Shown here piece after piece: positions 1 to 5,259 of a stretch of 9,012 nucleotides of DNA (the stretch's first letter is position 1; each line of letters begins with the position of its first letter). The DNA lies in the NCBI GenBank assembly GCA_016839865.1, contig JAEOTN010000068.1, positions 1 to 9,012 of the forward strand, read 5' to 3'. This stretch comes from Promethearchaeota archaeon. Its GTDB lineage: Archaea; Asgardarchaeota; Lokiarchaeia; Sigynarchaeales; MK-D1. The notes beneath the pieces were generated by a model. It ran no database searches, had not been told where the DNA came from, and worked only from the letters and a program-made list of their open reading frames with translations. Made by a program: the position numbers and the translations under genes.

Positions 1-828
1 ACTTTTGAAAAAATTGATCAAAAAATAAATGAGGGTAAATACACTCCTTTTATTTTGGTTCAACCTGATGGAAGCATGGGACTTAAAGCAAAATTTGATC
101 TAAAGCGGGATAACGGGAGTCATGTACCAAAGGGAAGTTTTTATGTAAATTCTCCCTCTACTGGTAATTTTGAAGATAGTATTTTCATTGATCTTATCCA
201 GTATGTCGATAAACATTTCAGAACCATCCCTAAAAAAACACAACGAGCGGTAATGGGTGCATCCATGGGAGGATATGGCACATTTATTGCTGCTTTAAAC
301 CACTCAGATTTATTCAATTCTGCAGTTTCACTTAGTCCGGTCATAAAACCGTATGATCTGCTCAATCACCGTATGAAAATACCACTTTATACAAAAATAT
401 ATGGGAGAAAGAAAGCAGAAATCCTTGGAGATAAAGAGGTCGTAGATATACTCGATACTATAGATCTGATTTTTTCTCCAGATGCAAGGTTAGTACCTGA
501 AAATATTGATCCTACTCATAGAAATTTCAACTTGTCGAATCAAAAGGCTTTAGAAAACTGGATTCAATCTGATCTTTTAGAACATGTAAATCAAAAAGGT
601 GAAAATCTTACCCAATTAGAACTGTTAGTTAATTGTGAAGAAAAAGACGAATTTGGCTTAGCTTCTCAAGTAAAGAAATTGCATGAAAAATTGAACGAAA
701 TGAAAATACCTCACACGTCTGAAATTTATAGTGATGAATTTGCTGCAAGAGTATCACCCCATCAGATAGGAATTATCTTCAGAATTATGGAAGGCTTAGA
801 ATTTACTTTAGATGCATTTAACAAATAA
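1..828 (+). CDS. Esterase-like alpha/beta hydrolase, 5'-truncated
   Basis: The frame is open from the first base, so the true start lies outside the window; the TTG at 55 is probably an internal codon. It encodes a serine hydrolase of the putative esterase type (PF00756: esterase D, S-formylglutathione hydrolase, antigen 85). Visible features are a strand plus Pro-Asp-Gly segment (FILVQPDG) and the nucleophile elbow GASMGGYG, with Ser at codon 88 of the visible frame. Candidate Asp (in CEEKDEFG, codon 216) and His (in SPHQIG, codon 254) follow in the order expected for a triad. About 275 residues remain, so only a modest N-terminal part is missing. No signal peptide can be judged. It converges on the ArsR gene with an 18-bp gap and need not share its function. 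The fold is fairly certain; the substrate is unknown. Confidence 0.8.
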   Translation, partial: TFEKIDQKINEGKYTPFILVQPDGSMGLKAKFDLKRDNGSHVPKGSFYVNSPSTGNFEDSIFIDLIQYVDKHFRTIPKKTQRAVMGASMGGYGTFIAALNHSDLFNSAVSLSPVIKPYDLLNHRMKIPLYTKIYGRKKAEILGDKEVVDILDTIDLIFSPDARLVPENIDPTHRNFNLSNQKALENWIQSDLLEHVNQKGENLTQLELLVNCEEKDEFGLASQVKKLHEKLNEMKIPHTSEIYSDEFAARVSPHQIGIIFRIMEGLEFTLDAFNK

Positions 829-844
829 CTCAAGATATTTTGAG
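829..844. terminator. Short hairpin between convergent genes
   Basis: The 18-bp gap between the esterase stop and the ArsR stop holds a 5-bp inverted repeat, CTCAA and TTGAG, around a 6-nt AT-rich loop. It could help end transcription in either direction, but the stem is short and has no clear poly-T tail, so chance is a real alternative. Confidence 0.25.
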
Positions 845-846
845 AT

Positions 847-1203
847 TTATCGATTAAGTGCTTCTATCATTTTTTCTTTGGTGTAATACACTGTATAAAG
901 CCCTTTTTTGCGCCCAACTATCAAACCTGCTTTTTCTAATATCTTTAAATGATGGGATATCGTCGCTTCTTTTATGTTGAATAATTTGGACATCACACAG
1001 GTGCATAATTCTTTTTGCTCTAAGTATTTGTAGATAGAAAATCTGGTTTTGTTTCCCAAAGCATTGTGTTTCCGCAAATCTTCAATAAATTCACTACTAT
1101 ACTGTAATTCTGAGAGTTCTGATTTAAGAAGTAAAATATAATCCTCAGCTGCACTATCCTCATTTTGATTTTTCAGCCAATTATCAACCTTTTGCAGGGA
1201 CAT
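847..1203 (-). CDS. ArsR/SmtB-family winged-helix repressor
   Basis: This is a 118-residue cytoplasmic DNA-binding protein, expected to act as a dimer that leaves its operator when it binds a metal or metalloid. The family core starts near residue 47 (NALGNKTRFSIYKYL). The recognition helix is seen as ATISHHLKILEKAG (80-93), followed by a wing (LIVGRKKGLYTVYY). ELCTC (65-69) matches the arsenic-binding motif ELCVC of classical ArsR: Cys67 and Cys69 occupy the positions of the two cysteines E. coli ArsR needs for induction, while the third cysteine position is Ser72. An N-terminal extension of about 45 charged, probably helical residues precedes the core and is longer than in minimal ArsR. The ATG start lies 111 bp from, and divergent to, the thioredoxin-like/permease genes, which implies autoregulation plus control of that unit. 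The family is clear; As(III) or a related soft metal as inducer is inferred. Confidence 0.9.
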   Translation of the reverse strand: MSLQKVDNWLKNQNEDSAAEDYILLLKSELSELQYSSEFIEDLRKHNALGNKTRFSIYKYLEQKELCTCVMSKLFNIKEATISHHLKILEKAGLIVGRKKGLYTVYYTKEKMIEALNR

Positions 1204-1227
1204 TATTCCTAGTTATGAATCGTTTGA

Positions 1228-1239
1228 TTTAATATTTTT
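1228..1239 (-). promoter_or_regulatory. TATA-like box for the ArsR gene
   Basis: On the minus strand this reads AAAAATATTAAA. Its centre lies about 30 nt before the ATG at 1203, which predicts a start site only a few nucleotides before the codon (a nearly leaderless message). It overlaps the candidate operator, consistent with autorepression. Confidence 0.4.
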
Positions 1240-1260
1240 CAAATCAATTCGAAAAAAATT
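1231..1260. promoter_or_regulatory. Candidate ArsR operator, 30-bp imperfect palindrome
   Basis: The sequence is a near-palindrome centred between 1245 and 1246, with 12 of 15 positions paired: AAT(a)TTTTTC(a)AAT, a 2-base centre, then ATT(c)GAAAAA(a)ATT. A second, overlapping inverted repeat is TTGATTT (1224-1230), 10 bases, AAATCAA (1241-1247). The palindrome covers most of the TATA-like element of the ArsR gene and abuts the AT box of the opposite unit, where a repressor could block both. AT-rich DNA makes palindromes easily, so the site is a prediction. Confidence 0.55.
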
Positions 1261-1266
1261 TAAATA
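1251..1266 (+). promoter_or_regulatory. BRE/TATA-like element for the thioredoxin-permease unit
   Basis: GAAAAAAA followed by TTTAAATA (1259-1266) matches the archaeal order of purine-rich BRE then TATA box. It predicts transcription from about 1288, leaving a leader of some 26 nt before the ATG at 1315. A second candidate, TATATAC at 1289-1295, would give an almost leaderless start. The sequence alone does not decide between them. Confidence 0.45.
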
Positions 1267-1314
1267 GTTTGAAGGGGATCAAAACAAGTATATACTATTA
1301 CCGTGTGAAAATCA

Positions 1315-1584
1315 ATGCAAGAATTAAATGTAATTGTAGGTGGTGGAGCTGACCACTACTGTAAGAATTGTAAAGCAACCGCTGATAATTTCGAGAAGGT
1401 TGTTGCAGAGAAATTTCCGGAATTAAAAATTAATTTTACACATAGAAATATCACAACTCCTGAATTCAGAAAGCAATTTGGAGCATTAATGCCACCTTGT
1501 TTGATCATTAATGATACCATTGTGCATGATGGAAGCATTCCAACGGAATCTATGATTGAAAAAGCAATAAAACACTTCATCTAG
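1315..1584 (+). CDS. Small thioredoxin-like protein with C-x-x-C motif
   Basis: This is an 89-residue cytoplasmic protein of the minimal thioredoxin/glutaredoxin fold, close in pattern to the small 'redox-active disulfide' archaeal thioredoxins. A first strand (LNVIVGGG) leads to HYCKNC, with Cys16 and Cys19 as the redox or metal-binding pair. The later MPPCLIIND segment (59-67) fits the cis-proline loop of the fold, probably Pro61, followed by the terminal hairpin and helix. Cys62 directly after that proline is an extra thiol close to the active site. No signal peptide is present. It is the first gene after the divergent ArsR promoter and ends 21 nt before the permease start, so the two are almost surely cotranscribed. 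Likely roles are reducing the permease or repressor thiols, or carrying a thiol-bound metal or metalloid. Which one is inference. Confidence 0.8.
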   Translation: MQELNVIVGGGADHYCKNCKATADNFEKVVAEKFPELKINFTHRNITTPEFRKQFGALMPPCLIINDTIVHDGSIPTESMIEKAIKHFI

Positions 1585-1587
1585 ATA

Positions 1588-1593
1588 GAGGGG
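1588..1593 (+). promoter_or_regulatory. Shine-Dalgarno-like site for the permease
   Basis: GAGGGG lies 12 nt before the ATG at 1606, somewhat far but strong. It contrasts with the leaderless-looking genes elsewhere in the window and fits an internal gene of a polycistronic message. Confidence 0.5.
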
Positions 1594-1605
1594 ATTCAAT
1601 AAAAA

Positions 1606-2721
1606 ATGTCAGATGATATCATTGTAGAAGAGCAAATCAAATTGACAATTAAAGAGAAATTTTCGCAATTTTTTAACCAAGAGAGAAAGAAGAAAATCTA
1701 TACCATTTTATATTTCGTGATTCTCGGTTTATTGGTTACCTACTTTATTTTTACTAAGATAAAACTAGCCCTAACAACACCATCAGATGAACCAATTGAT
1801 TACACGGTGTATAAATGGTACATCATACCCTATGTCTACATAATCGATTACTTAAAGCATGCTTGGAATTCATTACTACTTGCATTCATGCTTTCGGGTG
1901 TTATTTATGAGTTTATTCCGAACGATATAATCAAGAAGTGGTTAGGAGGAGGAAAATTCTATCATTACTTACTAGCAGCATTATTAGCACCAATTTTTGT
2001 GACTTGCAGTTGTTCAGTTATACCAGTGTATGTGGGAATTTTGGCTTCAGGAGCGAGTTTGGGAGTTGCAATGACCTTCTTTCTTATGGCACCTGCAGCA
2101 AATTTCATCACTATCATGATGACAGGAGAAAATATTGGATGGACACTTGGTTTATGGCGATTAGGCTTCTCGTTTGTAGCAGCGGTAATTGCAGGAATCA
2201 TTTTTGATCGAATGCGCGTCTCCAAAGAATTACGGAATCAATTTGACGCGAATACCGAATCCGATGGAACTCCAAAGGCGAAACGCTTAGTTTTAGAAAA
2301 ATCATTACATGATCGAGTCGAGACTGCATATAAATTCAGTTTTGATATATTTAAAAATATCATCCCACGATTATTAATTGGATTAGCAGTAGTCAGCTTT
2401 CTCATAGCTTACATTCCAGATGAATGGGTCACTACTTATTTCACTGGATTTTGGGGTATCGTGATAGCAGCACTCTTGGGAGGACCACTTTATACACCCA
2501 CTCTTGTCGAAATTGCCATGACTAATTCTTTAATGTCCAAAGGAATGGGAGAAGCAACAGCCCTCTCATTTATGATGGGACAACCTTATGATTTCGTATC
2601 AATGGTACCAAATTCTAAGTATTTCAAGTGGAGAGGTGTGCTTATGTATTCGTTGGTATTCTTCGTAATCAGCATCCTGTCTGCAGTGCTGTATGCTTTG
2701 ATTTATGGTATAGCTTTATAA
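1606..2721 (+). CDS. ArsP_1/DUF318-family permease
   Basis: This is a 371-residue inner-membrane permease of the family (PF03773) that includes the organoarsenical exporter ArsP and the SO_0444-type metal efflux proteins. After a charged cytoplasmic N-terminus (1-30) come membrane segments near 33-51, 71-83 and 86-104. Two family signature blocks follow: TCSCSVIP (133-140) with the next helices (SLGVAMTFFLMAPAANF), and the second-half repeat GGPLYTPTLVEIAM (292-305) with its following segments. A charged loop at about 201-248 separates the halves. Cys134 and Cys136 form the conserved C-x-C pair, a likely thiol ligand for the transported ion. Linkage to an ArsR repressor with ELCTC supports arsenicals, antimony or another soft metal as cargo, but the family's substrates vary and several members are untested. 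The family call is firm; the substrate is inferred. Confidence 0.88.
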   Translation: MSDDIIVEEQIKLTIKEKFSQFFNQERKKKIYTILYFVILGLLVTYFIFTKIKLALTTPSDEPIDYTVYKWYIIPYVYIIDYLKHAWNSLLLAFMLSGVIYEFIPNDIIKKWLGGGKFYHYLLAALLAPIFVTCSCSVIPVYVGILASGASLGVAMTFFLMAPAANFITIMMTGENIGWTLGLWRLGFSFVAAVIAGIIFDRMRVSKELRNQFDANTESDGTPKAKRLVLEKSLHDRVETAYKFSFDIFKNIIPRLLIGLAVVSFLIAYIPDEWVTTYFTGFWGIVIAALLGGPLYTPTLVEIAMTNSLMSKGMGEATALSFMMGQPYDFVSMVPNSKYFKWRGVLMYSLVFFVISILSAVLYALIYGIAL

Positions 2722-2727
2722 TTTCAT

Positions 2728-2735
2728 AGGTGGGG
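2728..2735 (+). promoter_or_regulatory. Purine-rich SD-like site at unusual distance
   Basis: AGGTGGGG is the best Shine-Dalgarno-like string before the small gene at 2758, but it stands 22 nt from the ATG. No alternative start codon lies in frame between them. The weaker GTAGAAG at 2744-2750 is better spaced. Either could serve. Confidence 0.3.
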
Positions 2736-2757
2736 AAAAACGGTAGAAGAAAATAAA

Positions 2758-3027
2758 ATGCTCGAAATTTTTGTTTTTGTACCACTTTCAGCTTGTGGAT
2801 GTAATTTTTCTAAATTCATGGATAGGATTTTTGCCGAATTTATCCCCTACAATGATTTACTCGATGTTCAGGTTAAAGACATTCAAGGGATAGAAGCGAA
2901 TTCCTATCTTCTTTTTAATAATTCAGTGGTGATTCCTAATCCCCCAAACCGGGATAAAGCGTTGATTTTTTCATCATATTTAGAACTCCGGAAATATTTG
3001 AAGGAAATTTTTCAAAATGAAGAGTAA
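2758..3027 (+). CDS. Small C-x-C protein of the permease operon, unassigned
   Basis: I do not recognise this 89-residue protein. It starts with a hydrophobic strand, LEIFVFVPL, then SACGCNF, which puts Cys13 and Cys15 (its only cysteines) at the tip of the first strand. This is followed by a helix (KFMDRIFAEF), a strand (LLDVQVKDI), a hairpin (YLLFNNSVVI) and a final helix (SYLELRKYLKEIF). This order resembles a reduced thioredoxin-like fold such as that of the arsenic metallochaperone ArsD, but the usual cis-proline is absent at the expected place (EANSYLLF). No signal peptide or membrane segment is present. It follows the permease stop by 36 nt on the same strand and comes before the T-rich tracts at 3067-3123, so it is most likely the last gene of the operon. 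A metallochaperone or redox partner of the permease is a reasonable guess, no more. Confidence 0.65.
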   Translation: MLEIFVFVPLSACGCNFSKFMDRIFAEFIPYNDLLDVQVKDIQGIEANSYLLFNNSVVIPNPPNRDKALIFSSYLELRKYLKEIFQNEE

Positions 3028-3066
3028 CTGAGTAAAAATACCCGCCTAAGTGTTCAAAAAATGGCA

Positions 3067-3123
3067 TTTATTTTTGTTTGTTTTTATTGAGGTAGAATTT
3101 GAAGCACGATAAACTTTTTTTTT
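3067..3123 (+). terminator. T-rich terminator region after the permease operon
   Basis: Two tracts lie in the 143-bp gap: a mixed T-rich stretch at 3067-3087 (TTTATTTTTGTTTG and onward) and an uninterrupted run of nine T at 3115-3123. Oligo-T in the coding strand is the usual archaeal intrinsic stop signal, so the operon probably ends here. No stable hairpin is needed or seen. Confidence 0.5.
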
Positions 3124-3133
3124 GGTCTTCACG

Positions 3134-3144
3134 TTAAATTAATA
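3134..3144 (+). promoter_or_regulatory. TATA-like box before the gene at 3171
   Basis: TTAAATTAATA is centred about 32 nt before the GTG at 3171, which predicts a short leader of under 10 nt. It follows the nine-T tract, so the next gene appears to have its own promoter. Confidence 0.35.
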
Positions 3145-3170
3145 GTAATTCTGTTTAACATTCTAAAAAG

Positions 3171-3590
3171 GTGTATAGAATTCCAACACATAAATGGTTT
3201 ATTCAAGGTAATGACGGAATCAATCATCAACTCGAACTAAGTTTTGATTCACCTTTCAAGAATGTTGCGTTAAAATTAGATGAAGAATTGATCTTTGATA
3301 TAAAATTAAGAGAATACGAAACGGTCTATCCTCTTCGCCTCTCTTCTGCTTCTTATATGTTAGTCCTACGAAAAAAGCCTGTGGGGGCATTTGAATGCGA
3401 ATTACGGGACGAAAATGATCAAAACATTCCTTGTATCAGTGATCGTCCTGAAGGATTTGGAAAACCAAAGAAAAGAACGTTAATATCTTTCTTGTTTGAA
3501 CTACTTAGTATTTTGATAGTTGCTGGTACTTTAGGTAGTGTATTATTCCTGATCTTTCGAGCCTTTAGATTGATGGCACAAATTGAGTAA
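3171..3590 (+). CDS. Probable tail-anchored protein, FAIM-like domain possible
   Basis: GTG is the only practical start, since an in-frame TAA lies 13 nt upstream. The 139-residue product has no signal peptide. Residues 5-90 look all-beta: HKWFIQGNDGINHQLELSF, then repeated short strands ending GAFECELRDEND. A basic linker, GKPKKR (97-102), leads to one hydrophobic helix (about 104-129) and a short tail. With the basic stretch before the helix, the N-terminal domain should be cytoplasmic, making this a tail-anchored protein. The spacing of W, DG, H and LE and the later G-F-x-x-x-L pattern recall one half of the eukaryotic FAIM (Fas apoptosis inhibitory molecule) beta-sandwich, but this is a faint impression without alignment. 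The flanking genes give no function. That it is a real gene is likely; the domain call is speculative. Confidence 0.6.
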   Translation: MYRIPTHKWFIQGNDGINHQLELSFDSPFKNVALKLDEELIFDIKLREYETVYPLRLSSASYMLVLRKKPVGAFECELRDENDQNIPCISDRPEGFGKPKKRTLISFLFELLSILIVAGTLGSVLFLIFRAFRLMAQIE

Positions 3591-3621
3591 CCTCTCAACA
3601 TATGAGGACTGATGAGTAAAA

Positions 3622-3628
3622 TTATATA
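3622..3628 (+). promoter_or_regulatory. TATA box of the beta-helix gene
   Basis: TTATATA is centred 27 nt before the ATG at 3652, the distance expected between an archaeal TATA box and the start of transcription. With no Shine-Dalgarno string before the codon, this predicts a leaderless message. Confidence 0.55.
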
Positions 3629-3651
3629 GTAAAAAATAATACAATTAGTGT

Positions 3652-4617
3652 ATGAAATATAAAAAGTGTCACTTAATTCTCATTTTCGGTATTTTTTTGC
3701 TTATTGCTAATCCATCCATTTTTACTGAATCAAGTAATCAAAGTTCTCCAAAAACTGCAAGAATTATCTATGATCCCCCGATTCATATTGATTCTGACTC
3801 AGATTTTGTATCTATGGGACTTGATGGTAGCGGAAATTCAATATCTCCTTACATCATATCAGATTATGTAATTGATGTTTCAGGATTTCTCAACAATGGT
3901 ATACTAATTGAAGATACGACAAAATATTTCATTATTCAAAATTGTACAATCTACACGGACTATATAGGTATTCGAATTGATAATGTGGGATCTGGTACTG
4001 CGCTAATAAGGAATAATACATGTATTTCAAAATCTTATGATGGAGGCGGACTTGCTGCATCAGGTAATAATGTGCAATTTGTGAATAATACGTGTATCAA
4101 TTTTGCTCAAGGAATACATACAAATCAAGCCATCAACATGAAAATCATTAACAATACAATTCGAAATTCTACTTATCAAGGAATCAACATTAGATATACA
4201 AGTAATTCTATTATTCGAGGAAATTTAATTATGGATAGCACACAATATGCTATTGTTATAGTTATTTCTTCTTCCAATAATAACCATATTTATTCAAATA
4301 CAATAATTGGTGAATTATACTTAGAAAATGCAAACATTGATGGATCTAATGCTGATATACCGACTAGCCAAGCATATGATGGGGGTTCATCAAACTTTTG
4401 GTTTAACGAAACTAGTCAAATAGGAAATTATTGGTCAGATTGCAGAGGTTCAAGATATAAAATTGATGGTTCTGCTGACTCTATCGATAAATTTCCTTTA
4501 AACTGTGGACCAATTATTCCTGGATATATAGGAATCGGAGTTATTAGTTTAGTAATAGTTTTTCTAAGTGTAATAGGCTACTTTATCACTAATAGAAAAG
4601 CGCAAATTCGATCTTAA
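3652..4617 (+). CDS. Membrane-anchored right-handed beta-helix protein, NosD-like
   Basis: This is a 321-residue surface protein. The signal peptide is MKYKKC followed by a hydrophobic stretch to about residue 24. A stretch near residues 40-75 (DPPIHIDSD...SPYIISDYVID) matches the entry seen in archaeal NosD/CASH-type proteins. Then come at least six coils of 22-25 residues, each with an Asn in the same place (residues 97, 122, 146, 168, 191, 216), typical of PbH1 repeats. The ectodomain ends with GNYWSDC, a usual cap motif of this group. One membrane helix (291-313) and the basic tail NRKAQIRS anchor it. Several N-x-S/T sequons suggest glycosylation outside the cell. Cysteines 98, 124 and 148 sit on successive coils. 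Such folds bind or process polysaccharides, but no catalytic residues can be assigned. It is probably on its own promoter and is followed by two more anchored proteins. Confidence 0.85.
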   Translation: MKYKKCHLILIFGIFLLIANPSIFTESSNQSSPKTARIIYDPPIHIDSDSDFVSMGLDGSGNSISPYIISDYVIDVSGFLNNGILIEDTTKYFIIQNCTIYTDYIGIRIDNVGSGTALIRNNTCISKSYDGGGLAASGNNVQFVNNTCINFAQGIHTNQAINMKIINNTIRNSTYQGINIRYTSNSIIRGNLIMDSTQYAIVIVISSSNNNHIYSNTIIGELYLENANIDGSNADIPTSQAYDGGSSNFWFNETSQIGNYWSDCRGSRYKIDGSADSIDKFPLNCGPIIPGYIGIGVISLVIVFLSVIGYFITNRKAQIRS

Positions 4618-4667
4618 AGAGAAGAATTTATTTCAATTCAACCACTTGGAAGCATAGTGAAATCAAC

Positions 4668-5177
4668 TTGAAAAAAACCTCATTCATCCTACTTATTCTA
4701 TGTATTCTCATTTGTTCTGCAAGTGTTTTTTCATTATCTAGAGCTCAGGGTTTTGATGGGATCACCCATCCGGATAATCTCACTGCTGAACAGGATGAAA
4801 ATGTAAGTATCACTTGGGAGGTTACAATTAGTTCCGTTGGAGGTAATCAAACTTTTAATGTGTTTAAAGATGGAGTAAAAATCGGTTCAGATCTCCCATG
4901 GTCTCTAATTGGTAATAAAGGAACTATAACAATTAATCCGCCAACAAATATCGTAGGAACTTTTAACATCAGTATTACAGTGTACGATGGTTTAGGTAAC
5001 AGTATATCAGATGACGTGGAATTGACAGTAACAACCCCTGGCGGGTATTCAAATATCTGGGTTTATGTTATCGCAGGCGGAATTCTCGGAGCAATCTTTT
5101 TAATCATGTTTTTTAATAGGAGAAAAATCGCCAAGATGATAGAACGAAATAAAAATCTTAACGATAATCCCTTTTAG
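4668..5177 (+). CDS. Small membrane-anchored protein with Ig-like domain
   Basis: The start is a TTG at 4668. It gives a classic signal peptide (MKKTSF, then hydrophobic to about residue 20), whereas the nearby GTG at 4657 runs straight into a stop in its own frame. The 169-residue product has one beta-sandwich of about 95 residues (HPDNLTAEQDENVSITW ... GTFNISITVYDGLG ... VELTVT) with the spacing of Ig-like, PKD or cadherin-like surface domains. A membrane helix (130-149) and the tail RRKIAKMIERNKN follow. Sequons at Asn37, 45, 60, 64 and 100 suggest heavy glycosylation for its size. The mature domain has no cysteine. It begins 50 nt after the beta-helix gene and may share its message, although TTTATTT at 4627-4633 could be a promoter. 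It is likely an adhesion or envelope component; no enzyme motif is seen. Confidence 0.75.
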   Translation: MKKTSFILLILCILICSASVFSLSRAQGFDGITHPDNLTAEQDENVSITWEVTISSVGGNQTFNVFKDGVKIGSDLPWSLIGNKGTITINPPTNIVGTFNISITVYDGLGNSISDDVELTVTTPGGYSNIWVYVIAGGILGAIFLIMFFNRRKIAKMIERNKNLNDNPF

Positions 5178-5200
5178 TCTTTTTTCTTCCATTTTCTTCT
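5178..5200 (+). terminator. Pyrimidine/T-rich terminator after the Ig-like gene
   Basis: Immediately after the TAG comes a 23-nt tract of T and C broken by a single A, with T6 inside it. This is a typical archaeal oligo-T stop signal without a hairpin, and it separates this gene from the next, which has its own TATA box. Confidence 0.5.
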
Positions 5201-5231
5201 ATAATGTTCGGTCGGAGTAGAACCAGAATTA

Positions 5232-5239
5232 TTTATACA
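5232..5239 (+). promoter_or_regulatory. TATA box of the SGNH-like gene
   Basis: TTTATACA is centred about 25 nt before the ATG at 5260. No convincing Shine-Dalgarno sequence precedes the codon, so the message is probably leaderless, as predicted for the beta-helix gene. Confidence 0.55.
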
Positions 5240-5259
5240 CAAATTTATGAAAGAGATGT

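Noticed and set aside
55..57. TTG as start of the first gene
   Set aside because: The frame is open upstream to base 1 and encodes a plausible hydrolase strand (FILVQPDG), so the gene very probably begins outside the window.
1938..2225. Open frames on both strands within the permease gene
   Set aside because: They fall wholly inside conserved permease coding sequence and have no recognisable protein features.
3591..3608. Hairpin CTCA / TGAG after the tail-anchored protein gene
   Set aside because: The stem is only four pairs with no T tract after it, too weak to call a terminator.
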